From Porticoccaceae bacterium (GTDB lineage: Bacteria > Pseudomonadota > Gammaproteobacteria > Pseudomonadales > Porticoccaceae), in the NCBI GenBank assembly GCA_029212965.1, contig JARGOV010000006.1, positions 53,303 through 95,533 on the forward strand: a DNA stretch of 42,231 nt, read 5' to 3'. The position numbers were made by a program, and so were the translations under genes. Shown piece after piece: positions 12,373 through 20,765 of this stretch; positions within the stretch are counted from its first letter, which is position 1, and each line of letters begins with the position of its first letter. The notes under the pieces were generated by a model. It saw nothing but the letters and a program-made list of their open reading frames with translations. It did no database searches and was not told the origin of the DNA.

Positions 12373-13938
12373 ATGCAAGATTTGCTGGATCAATTTTATG
12401 AGTATTTGTGGGGTATCTGGCGCTATCGCTGGGCCGGACTTGTATGTGCTTGGGTGGTAGCTTTGACTGGATGGCTTTGGGTCGTCCAGATGCCAGAGCA
12501 GTATGTAGCAAAAGCCCGCATCCATATTGACAGTAGTAGTATTCTTCGGCCATTGCTGAGAGGTCTCGCTATACAGCCAGATATCAATCGCCAAGTAGCC
12601 CTGATGAGTAAAACGCTCTTTAGTCGACCTAATATGGAAAAGCTAATGCGCATGACGGATCTTGACTTGCAGGTGAACAATGATCTACAGAAGGAGGCTT
12701 TGCTAAACCGCTTGCGTGGCTCTCTTCTCTTATCAAGTGGTGGTCGCGGTAGTAGCGATATTTATTCGATTTCATTCAAACATGAAGATAGAGAAGTCGC
12801 CAAGAAAGTCGTGCAGTCTGTGATTACTGTGGTGGTCGAAAACACATTGGGCGACAAGCGTGAGGACAGCGCTGGAGCGCAAGAATTTCTTGATGAGAAA
12901 ATAGCAGATTACGCAAGTCGTATGGCCGAAGCAGAGGCTCGCTTAGCTGACTTTAAACATAAGCATGCTGGTGTACTGCCGGGTCAAACAGGTGGCTATT
13001 ATGAAAACCTGAGTGCTGCTAATACGCAACTTCGTGAAGCCCAATTGCAGCTTAATGAAATAAATAATCGTCGACGCGAAATGAAGCGTCAGTTGGAAGA
13101 CCTTGCAAAAGACGATGAAGAATTTGGTTTTGGTGAATTTGACTCCCCAGAAATCGCATCCTCTTACGATAGCCGAATACTTTCTTTGGAAAGTAAACGC
13201 GATGAGTTATTGATGCGCTATACAGAGCGTCATCCAGCAGTTATTCAAACGAGTTCTTTAATTACCCAGTTAAAAATGGATAAGCAGGCGGAATTAGACG
13301 AATTAGCTGTGCAGACTCAGGGAGAAGATATGCCAAGTATGGGGCTGCAAACCAGCCCTGTGTATCAGCAGATGAGAGCAATGCTTTCTGAGACTGAAGC
13401 ACGCGCTGCAGAATTAAAAGTTCGGGTCGGCGAATACAGGAATCGTGTTGCATCGCTTGAAAAGATGGTCGGCAGTATTCCCCGTGTAGAGGCAGAGTTT
13501 AAGGAATTAAACCGTGATTATGGTGTCATTTCACGGCAGCATAATACTTTGCTGCAGCGAAGAGAATCTGCTCGCCTTTCTGGCGATGTTGAGCAGAATG
13601 CGAGTGGCGTTAAGTTCCGAGTAATCGACCCACCTTTTGTTCCGCTTGAACCGACCGAGCCAGACAAGCTTTTACTGCATTCGGGTGCTTTTATTGCAGC
13701 GATTGGTTTGGGTGGTGGCTTTGCTTTGTTGTTGTCACTATTGCGTCCGGTTGTATGCAATCGGCGAAGCCTTGAGCGTTTAGCGGGCTTTCCGGTCTTG
13801 GGTAGTGTGTCGATGATTGCTTCTGTGAGTGACAAGAAAAAAGCACTGCACGAAAAATTGCTTTTTGCGTCGATGGTTCTCTGTTTATTCCTGACCTTTG
13901 CAGGAGTTAACCTCGGCCAAAGTCTTCTCTCTACTTAA
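12373..13938 (+). CDS. XrtA-system polysaccharide chain-length determinant (Wzz/GNVR family)
   Basis: Two TM segments flanking a long coiled coil; N-terminal LWGIWRYRWAGLVCAWVVALTGWLWVVQMPEQYVAKARI; 521 aa; precedes the BY-kinase. Confidence 0.9.
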   Translation: MQDLLDQFYEYLWGIWRYRWAGLVCAWVVALTGWLWVVQMPEQYVAKARIHIDSSSILRPLLRGLAIQPDINRQVALMSKTLFSRPNMEKLMRMTDLDLQVNNDLQKEALLNRLRGSLLLSSGGRGSSDIYSISFKHEDREVAKKVVQSVITVVVENTLGDKREDSAGAQEFLDEKIADYASRMAEAEARLADFKHKHAGVLPGQTGGYYENLSAANTQLREAQLQLNEINNRRREMKRQLEDLAKDDEEFGFGEFDSPEIASSYDSRILSLESKRDELLMRYTERHPAVIQTSSLITQLKMDKQAELDELAVQTQGEDMPSMGLQTSPVYQQMRAMLSETEARAAELKVRVGEYRNRVASLEKMVGSIPRVEAEFKELNRDYGVISRQHNTLLQRRESARLSGDVEQNASGVKFRVIDPPFVPLEPTEPDKLLLHSGAFIAAIGLGGGFALLLSLLRPVVCNRRSLERLAGFPVLGSVSMIASVSDKKKALHEKLLFASMVLCLFLTFAGVNLGQSLLST

Positions 13939-13968
13939 AAGGAGTTTCGAATTGAGTAAGGGTATCTG

Positions 13969-14916
13969 ATGAGTATCATTGAAAAAGCAGTAGAAAGGCT
14001 CAATTCCAACGAGCCTGATAAACCGCAGGCTCGCCCAATTTCTGAAACCAGAGACGCCCATGTGAGTGGGGAGAGTCATTTTGAAAGAGCTGAGGTGCCT
14101 TTTGAGGAAGTTAAGCCCCAAATACCCAAACCTTTTATAGCGTCGAATGCGTCAAGATCAGTAGGTATCGAGATTAGTTTTTCTGAACTAGCCGAGCGGG
14201 GTATGGTGACACCTGATTCCCCCCGCAGCCCCATTGCTGAAGAATATCGTTCTATAAAGCGCCCTTTGTTGACCAACATTGAAGGCAAGGGGGCCGCCGC
14301 TATTCGCCATCCTAACCTGATTATGGTGACTAGCGCACTGCAGGGTGAGGGTAAAACTTTTTCGGCAGTGAATTTAGCTATGAGCATTGCCATGGAGCAA
14401 GACAAAACTGTTTTGCTGGTTGATGCCGATATTTCCAAAGCCAGTGCAGCTAGGTTGCTGGGTGTACCTGATAGTAGCCCAGGTTTAATTGATGTACTTG
14501 AAGAAGAAAGCTTGCATATTGGCGATGTTATTTTGCCGACGAATATTCCGAATTTACGTATTGTACCAGCTGGGCGTGTACATGAGAGGTCAACTGAGTT
14601 GCTAGCTAGTCAGAGTATGTATCGTGTAGCTGCCGAACTGGCCGAAAGGTATGCAGACCGGGTGGTGATTTTTGATTCCCCGCCCCTATTACTGACTAAT
14701 GAAGCTCATGTTGTCGCGAGTCTAGTTGGACAAGTCGTATTTGTTATAGCTGCCGAGCAAACTTCTCAGCGCGCTGTTAGTGAAGCACTGAGTATGCTGG
14801 GTGATGAGGCGATGGTGGGGATGATCTTGAACAAAACCAAGCATTCATTCACTAGTAAATACGGATACGGATACGGATACGGGTACGGATACGGAAACAC
14901 TCGGGATAAAAACTAA
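13969..14916 (+). CDS. XrtA-associated tyrosine autokinase (BY-kinase)
   Basis: Walker A-like SALQGEGKTFSAVNLAMSIA, VLLVDADISKAS, VVIFDSPPLLLTNEA; Tyr-rich C-terminus KYGYGYGYGYGYGNTRDKN. Confidence 0.93.
   Translation: MSIIEKAVERLNSNEPDKPQARPISETRDAHVSGESHFERAEVPFEEVKPQIPKPFIASNASRSVGIEISFSELAERGMVTPDSPRSPIAEEYRSIKRPLLTNIEGKGAAAIRHPNLIMVTSALQGEGKTFSAVNLAMSIAMEQDKTVLLVDADISKASAARLLGVPDSSPGLIDVLEEESLHIGDVILPTNIPNLRIVPAGRVHERSTELLASQSMYRVAAELAERYADRVVIFDSPPLLLTNEAHVVASLVGQVVFVIAAEQTSQRAVSEALSMLGDEAMVGMILNKTKHSFTSKYGYGYGYGYGYGNTRDKN
14860..14895 (+). repeat. Hexanucleotide tandem repeat (TACGGA)x6 (one TACGGG variant) encoding (YG)6
   Basis: Read directly at 14860-14895, in frame at the kinase C-terminus. 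Confidence 0.95.
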
Positions 14917-14936
14917 GTTGTCGTTAGGGATAATTA

Positions 14937-16373
14937 ATGCACAAGCATTGGAACAAAGTAATAAGGTATTTTGTCGCAGTTTGTTTGATGGGCTTGCCTT
15001 GCACTGCAGTAGCCACAAAGTGGCGAGTGAGTTCAGGGGTGGGAGTTAGTGAACGTTATACTGATAACTACGACCTTTCAGCGACTGATAAAAAAAATAA
15101 GTTTGTTACCGTTGTTTCTCCTGATATTAGTCTGTCAGGTAGTGGTGGGGGGCGGATAGACTATGATGTGCTGGCTTCTCTGACACATCACGAATCGAGC
15201 GATGGTAATGATTCTACAAATCCCGCGCTAAGTGGTAATGCGAATGCCGAGCTGGTTGATAACATCTTTTTCTTTGATGTCAGTTCAATCGTTAATCAAA
15301 ACCGTGTGGACCCTTTCCGTACTACTGGCGATGACGATTTTTCTCGCTCCCAGTCTGATAATGTTACAACGACGTACAGTTACACATTGAGCCCTTATCT
15401 TGTGGGGCATATTAATAGTTTTGCCGATGTTGAATTACGTTATAGCTATGATGAGCAATGGAATTCTGATAATGATGTCAGTGACAGCAGCCGTCAGGCT
15501 GTTTCCTTTAATTTGAATAGTGGTCGTGACTTCTCTGTATTTGATTGGGGACTGGTGGGTAATTATAGCAAGACTGATACTGATGATAGCGATAGTAGTG
15601 GTCAAAGCAATGATGATGAACTCAAGTCCGCTGATCTTCGGCTGGGCTACCGTGTTAATCGAAAATTGCGATTTAGAGGCTCTGTTGGCCGGGAGTGGAA
15701 TGATTTTGATTCAGTGCGCTCAGACATTGATGGCAATCGTTGGGATTTTGGTGCGACCTGGACACCTAATAAAAGAACGACGGTCGATATTGGTTATGGT
15801 GACCGTTTTTTTGGTAGTACGCCAACTGTGGATATTTCATACCGAAGAAAAAAGAGTGTTTTTACTGCGAGCTATTCTAAAGAGCTGACGGATGCCCGGA
15901 CTTTGCGAAGTCAGAGAGGTATCGTCGATGAAGACCTTTTTGGCAACCCTATTAATCCGGTTACTGGTGATCCTGTTTTTGTTTTTCCCGATGAGGGCCA
16001 GACTGTCGACGAAAGAATGTCTTTTTCTTGGGCCCTTCAGGGTAAGAGAAGCTCAATAACTTGGAGAGGCGATCATTCTACTCAGCAGCCCCAAAGCTCT
16101 AGAGAAGAGGTTGTGTTTATTTCATCCAGCATTGAATTGACACGTCGTCTTACGAGTAAACTTAGCTTTGATACTGGTTTTGACTGGGAAAATCAGGAAA
16201 ATGAACTCGATGAGGAGTTTGAAACTTGGCGGTTTAATATAGGCTTAAGTCGTCCTTTAGGCAGTAAAAGTAATGTTAATTTGCGATACACCTATACTGA
16301 CAGGGATTCTGATTTGCCTGGCGATGGTTATAAGGAGAACCGGGTGATTTTAAATTATAGGATTAATTTTTAA
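14937..16373 (+). CDS. XrtA/PEP-CTERM-system outer-membrane beta-barrel protein
   Basis: Signal peptide (FVAVCLMGLPCTAVAT), SSGVGVSERYTDNYDLSATDKKNKFVTVVSPDISLSG, alternating beta-strands, C-terminal ...NLRYTYTDRDSDLPGDGYKENRVILNYRINF ending in aromatic F. Confidence 0.85.
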   Translation: MHKHWNKVIRYFVAVCLMGLPCTAVATKWRVSSGVGVSERYTDNYDLSATDKKNKFVTVVSPDISLSGSGGGRIDYDVLASLTHHESSDGNDSTNPALSGNANAELVDNIFFFDVSSIVNQNRVDPFRTTGDDDFSRSQSDNVTTTYSYTLSPYLVGHINSFADVELRYSYDEQWNSDNDVSDSSRQAVSFNLNSGRDFSVFDWGLVGNYSKTDTDDSDSSGQSNDDELKSADLRLGYRVNRKLRFRGSVGREWNDFDSVRSDIDGNRWDFGATWTPNKRTTVDIGYGDRFFGSTPTVDISYRRKKSVFTASYSKELTDARTLRSQRGIVDEDLFGNPINPVTGDPVFVFPDEGQTVDERMSFSWALQGKRSSITWRGDHSTQQPQSSREEVVFISSSIELTRRLTSKLSFDTGFDWENQENELDEEFETWRFNIGLSRPLGSKSNVNLRYTYTDRDSDLPGDGYKENRVILNYRINF

Positions 16374-16398
16374 AATTACCTGCTAGGGAAGTAAAAAT

Positions 16399-17538
16399 TT
16401 GTCTCAAACAGTAAGAAAGAAAATACTTTGTATAGTTGGTGCAAGGCCAAACTTTATGAAGATAGCTCCAGTCATCAGAGCGCTTAATAACGCTCAGTAC
16501 CCCTTCGATGTTCGTTTACTGCATACTGGCCAGCACTATGATGCAGCAATGAAGCAGTCTTTTTTTGATCAGCTAAATATTCCCGAACCCGATTTTGACT
16601 TGGGTGTGGGTTCAGGTTCTCACGCTGTGCAGACTGCAGAAATAATGAAGCGCTTTGAGCCAGTTATGGACGACTTAAGTCCCGATACTATCTTGGTAGT
16701 TGGCGATGTCAATTCTACAATTGCCTGTGCATTGGTGGCGGTTAAGAAGGGTGTGCCTGTTATACATGTCGAAGCGGGCTTACGTAGCGGTGATCGCAGC
16801 ATGCCTGAAGAAATAAATCGCGTGTTGACCGATCAAATATCAGACTTGTTACTCACGACAGAAAAAAGTGCTGAAGAAAATTTACAACTTGAGGGTATCG
16901 ACAGAGAAAAAGTGCATTTTGTCGGTAATGTAATGATTGATACCTTGCATCATAACTTGAGTCGTGCAGTTTCATCTGTAGACACTATAAATAGTTGTCT
17001 TGATGTTGAGCAGGCTACGCCAACTCCTGTGGGCTACGGTTTGTTGACGTTACACCGCGCTGCTAACGTTGACGATCCTGTTGTGTTGGAGCGATTGCTG
17101 CGTACGCTTGTCGCCCTTGCTGAAGATTTACCACTACTTTTTCCCGTACACCCAAGAACCAGGCAGTGTATTGATAATGTGGGTTTAAGCGAGCTTTTAC
17201 TCGGCAGTAAACTGCTTCTAATACCTCCTCAGGCCTATTTGAATATGCTCGGTTTAATGAAAGATGCCCGTTTGGTTTTGACAGATTCGGGTGGTATTCA
17301 GGAGGAAACAACGGCTCTAGGTGTGCCCTGTATAACGCTGCGAGAAAACACTGAAAGGCCGATTACTGTTCAGGAAGGAAGCAATACTATCGTTGGATCT
17401 AATCCGGAAAAAATTAGGTCATGCTTCGATGAAATTATGAAATCGGGAGGTAAGGCGGGTCGTACTCCTGAATATTGGGATGGCAGGGCTGCTGAACGGA
17501 TCGCTGAAATTATCGGTAATTGGCTGTATAAAACGTAG
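16399..17538 (+). CDS. wecB: UDP-N-acetylglucosamine 2-epimerase (TTG start)
   Basis: CIVGARPNFMKIAPVIRAL; LLHTGQHYDAAMKQSFFDQL; HVEAGLRSGDRSMPEEINRVLTDQISDLL; TDSGGIQEETTALGVPCITLRENTERP. Confidence 0.95.
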   Translation: MSQTVRKKILCIVGARPNFMKIAPVIRALNNAQYPFDVRLLHTGQHYDAAMKQSFFDQLNIPEPDFDLGVGSGSHAVQTAEIMKRFEPVMDDLSPDTILVVGDVNSTIACALVAVKKGVPVIHVEAGLRSGDRSMPEEINRVLTDQISDLLLTTEKSAEENLQLEGIDREKVHFVGNVMIDTLHHNLSRAVSSVDTINSCLDVEQATPTPVGYGLLTLHRAANVDDPVVLERLLRTLVALAEDLPLLFPVHPRTRQCIDNVGLSELLLGSKLLLIPPQAYLNMLGLMKDARLVLTDSGGIQEETTALGVPCITLRENTERPITVQEGSNTIVGSNPEKIRSCFDEIMKSGGKAGRTPEYWDGRAAERIAEIIGNWLYKT

Positions 17539-17591
17539 ATAGGCTAATTTTTATGGTAGAGCGTTACATTTGGGCTACTTAAGTTTGTGGT

Positions 17592-18464
17592 GTGGTAATG
17601 ACAAGTGATTTGAACATGAATACTGCTGCGGTTCACAATGCAATGACAGTCGATGTAGAAGATTATTATCATGTTTCTGCGTTTGAAAAACATATCTGTC
17701 GAACAACCTGGAATGATTTTGATTGCCGGGTCGAAGCGAATGTTGAACGGATTTTACAGCTTTTTGATCAGAAGTCGGTGAAGGGGACCTTCTTTACTCT
17801 GGGCTGTGTCGCGGAACGCTATCCTGGAATGGTAAGAAAAATAGTTAAACACGGTCATGAACTAGCTAGTCATGGCTGGGACCATCAGCGTGTAACATCT
17901 CAAAAACCCGATTGCTTTAAAAGTGATGCGCTTAAAACGCGAATGTTGCTAGAAGATATTTCTGGACAAGTAGTAAAAGGATATCGAGCAGCGAGTTATT
18001 CGATTGGGTCTGAAAATCTTTGGGCCTTTGATGTGCTAGCAGATGCGGGCTATGAGTACAGTTCCAGTATTGTGCCTATTCATCACGATCATTATGGTAT
18101 GCCCGGTGCACCGCGATTTTCTTTTCGGGCCGCTAATGATCGCATTCTTGAAATCCCGATAAGCACGGTGCCCGTTATGCGTCGTAATATTAATTGCGGG
18201 GGGGGAGGCTGGTTTCGATTTTTTCCTTATAGGTTTACACATTGGGCTCTTAAACAGGTTAATGAAAAGGAACACCAATCTTGTATTTTTTATTTTCACC
18301 CGTGGGAGATTGATGAAGGGCAACCAAGAATTGAAAACTTGGAGCGCAAAACACATTTTCGTCACTACCTTAATTTACATAAAACGCATCCACGCTTAGA
18401 GCGCTTACTCGACGATTTTAGCTGGGGTCGAATGGATAATATTTTTTTGGGGCCTGTGCAATAA
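17592..18464 (+). CDS. XrtA-system polysaccharide deacetylase
   Basis: MTVDVEDYYHVSAFE; GTFFTLGCVAERYPGMVRKIVKHGHELASHGWDHQRVTS; NCGGGGWFRFFPYRFTHWAL; FYFHPWEID. Confidence 0.92.
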   Translation: MVMTSDLNMNTAAVHNAMTVDVEDYYHVSAFEKHICRTTWNDFDCRVEANVERILQLFDQKSVKGTFFTLGCVAERYPGMVRKIVKHGHELASHGWDHQRVTSQKPDCFKSDALKTRMLLEDISGQVVKGYRAASYSIGSENLWAFDVLADAGYEYSSSIVPIHHDHYGMPGAPRFSFRAANDRILEIPISTVPVMRRNINCGGGGWFRFFPYRFTHWALKQVNEKEHQSCIFYFHPWEIDEGQPRIENLERKTHFRHYLNLHKTHPRLERLLDDFSWGRMDNIFLGPVQ

Positions 18465-19514
18465 ATGCCTACACAAGGAAAGTTAATGGGGCTTGAGGTT
18501 TGTCGTTTGAAAGAAGCAGACTGTTCGCGTTGGGATGCTTTTGTTGAAAACTGCTCGGAGGCGACATTTTTTCACCGCTCCGCCTGGAAAAGTGTATTGG
18601 AACGTGCTTTTGGCCATCGAACTTATTATTTATACGCTGAGCAGTATGGGGAAATACAGGGCTTGCTACCCCTTGCACAAGTTAAAAGCTTGTTCTTTGG
18701 AAACACGCTAGCCTCACTGCCTTTTTGTGTCTATGGTGGCATTATTGCCAATAACGACGCGGCCAGAGTTGCCTTGCGAGAAGCGGCTTGTGACTTAGCC
18801 AGTCAGCTAAAAGTCGATGCTTTAGAGATGCGAAATACACACGCCTCGGGGCAAGATTGGCCAACAAAAAAACTCTATGTAACTTTCAAGAAAGAAATTG
18901 ATGTTGATCCCGATGTCAATATGAAGGCGATTCCTCGCAAACAGCGGGCAGTAGTGCGAAAAGGCATTAAGGCCGGTTTAGTGAGTGAGATTGATCCGGG
19001 TTATCAACGCCTATATCACATTTATTCTGAGAGTGTTCGCAATCTGGGGACGCCAGTATTTTCGGCTAATTACTTTCGGATATTGCGGGAAGTTTTTGCT
19101 CAGGATTGCGAGGTGCTGATGATTACTCACCAGGGACAAGATATTGCGGGGGTGATGAGTTTCTATTTTAAAGACCAGGTGTTGCCTTACTATGGTGGCA
19201 GTATTGCTGATGCGCGCACTTTAAAAGGTAATGATTTCATGTACTGGGAGTTGATGCGCCGATCGGGAGAACAAGGTATCCGCATTTTTGATTATGGCAG
19301 AAGCAAAGAGGGAACTGGGCCCTATAGCTTTAAAAAGAACTGGGGCTTTACTCCGGAGCCGTTGTCTTACGAATATTTTCTAGTCCAAGCCAAAGCTTTG
19401 CCTGATATTAATCCCTTAAACCCTAAATACCGTTTTTTTGTTAATAATTGGAAAAGACTACCTCTACCTGTTGCTAATCTGATTGGCCCAATGCTATCTA
19501 AAAACTTGGGTTAA
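18465..19514 (+). CDS. FemAB-like, XrtA/PEP-CTERM-system associated N-acyltransferase
   Basis: FFHRSAWKSVLERAFGHRTYYLYAEQ; KGNDFMYWELMRRSGEQGIRIFDYGRSKEGTGPYSFKKNWGF. Confidence 0.9.
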   Translation: MPTQGKLMGLEVCRLKEADCSRWDAFVENCSEATFFHRSAWKSVLERAFGHRTYYLYAEQYGEIQGLLPLAQVKSLFFGNTLASLPFCVYGGIIANNDAARVALREAACDLASQLKVDALEMRNTHASGQDWPTKKLYVTFKKEIDVDPDVNMKAIPRKQRAVVRKGIKAGLVSEIDPGYQRLYHIYSESVRNLGTPVFSANYFRILREVFAQDCEVLMITHQGQDIAGVMSFYFKDQVLPYYGGSIADARTLKGNDFMYWELMRRSGEQGIRIFDYGRSKEGTGPYSFKKNWGFTPEPLSYEYFLVQAKALPDINPLNPKYRFFVNNWKRLPLPVANLIGPMLSKNLG

Positions 19515-19519
19515 GAGCG

Positions 19520-20746
19520 GTGTCAAAACAAAACTCAGTTAAGCCTTCTTTGCTTTTTCTTTGTCACAGGGTTCCTTTTCCTCCGAACAAAGGCGATAAA
19601 ATTCGTTCTTATCATTTACTGCGTTATCTCAGTGCTCATTATCAAGTATACCTTGGCGCCTTTGTCGATGATCCTTTCGACTGGCAATATGCTGATAAGC
19701 TTGAAAAACTCTGTGAGGAGGTGAAGCTAGTTAAACTTAAACCAAGGTCTGCGCGGATAAAGAGTTTGCGGGCTTTATGTAACGGCCAAGCTTTGTCGTT
19801 ACCCTATTATTCGAGTCGTGAAATGCGCCTCTGGGTCAACCAGTTACAGAGTAATAACAATATTCAGCGAGTCGTTGTTTTTTCTGCTGTTATGGCTCAA
19901 TACGTAGACGGAAAAAATTACTCTGCTAGTAAAAAAATCGCTGATATGGTCGATGTGGATTCTGAAAAGTGGCGTGAATATTCCCTGCAGAAACCCTTTC
20001 CTATGAATTTGATGTATCACCGTGAAGCTAAGTGTTTACTCAAATATGAAAGCCAAGTGGCCGAAAGCTTTTATTATAGTTTATTTGTTTCTACTGTTGA
20101 GGCGGGCAAGTTTATAGAATTAGCCCCTCACGTTGCTGCGAGGGTTGGTAGTTATAGCAATGGTGTTGATGCAGATTACTTTAATCCTCATCAGACGTTG
20201 CGCTCACCCTATAGCCATGATGAGTCTACAGTAGTCTTTACAGGCGCAATGGATTATTGGCCGAATATTGATGCGGTAAGCTGGTTTACCCGAGAGGTTT
20301 TCCCTGCAGTTGTTGCCCGTAATCCGCAAGCTCAATTTTACATTGTCGGTAGTAATCCATCAGCCCAAGTACGTAAACTGGCTGAATTAGCTGGTGTGGT
20401 TGTCACTGGTCGAGTTGAGGATGTACGTCCTTATCTGGCGTATGCTGACGTCACGATTGCCCCGATGCGTATTGCCCGGGGTATTCAAAATAAAGTGCTT
20501 GAAGCGATGGCGATGGCTCGTCCTGTTGTCGTTAGCGAAGCGGGAATAGAGGGGATTAGCGCTATTCATGGCGAGGAGGTGCTCGTCGCAAATCAAGCCA
20601 GTGACTATATTCGTTATATAGATGATGTGTTGAAAAAAAAATATAAAACCTTAGGGCCATCTGCGCGGCTCAGAGTAATGCGTGACTTTAGTTGGGAGAA
20701 TAATTTGCCGTTAGTCGGGCAGTTACTTGAGCAACATTCAGCATAA
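19520..20746 (+). CDS. XrtA-system glycosyltransferase (TIGR03087-type)
   Basis: LFLCHRVPFPPNKGDKIRSYHLLRYLSAHYQVYLGAFVDDPFDW; VVFTGAMDYWPNIDAVSWF; MRIARGIQNKVLEAMAMARPVV. Confidence 0.92.
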   Translation: MSKQNSVKPSLLFLCHRVPFPPNKGDKIRSYHLLRYLSAHYQVYLGAFVDDPFDWQYADKLEKLCEEVKLVKLKPRSARIKSLRALCNGQALSLPYYSSREMRLWVNQLQSNNNIQRVVVFSAVMAQYVDGKNYSASKKIADMVDVDSEKWREYSLQKPFPMNLMYHREAKCLLKYESQVAESFYYSLFVSTVEAGKFIELAPHVAARVGSYSNGVDADYFNPHQTLRSPYSHDESTVVFTGAMDYWPNIDAVSWFTREVFPAVVARNPQAQFYIVGSNPSAQVRKLAELAGVVVTGRVEDVRPYLAYADVTIAPMRIARGIQNKVLEAMAMARPVVVSEAGIEGISAIHGEEVLVANQASDYIRYIDDVLKKKYKTLGPSARLRVMRDFSWENNLPLVGQLLEQHSA

Positions 20747-20765
20747 TACTTAAGGCAAGAACAGT

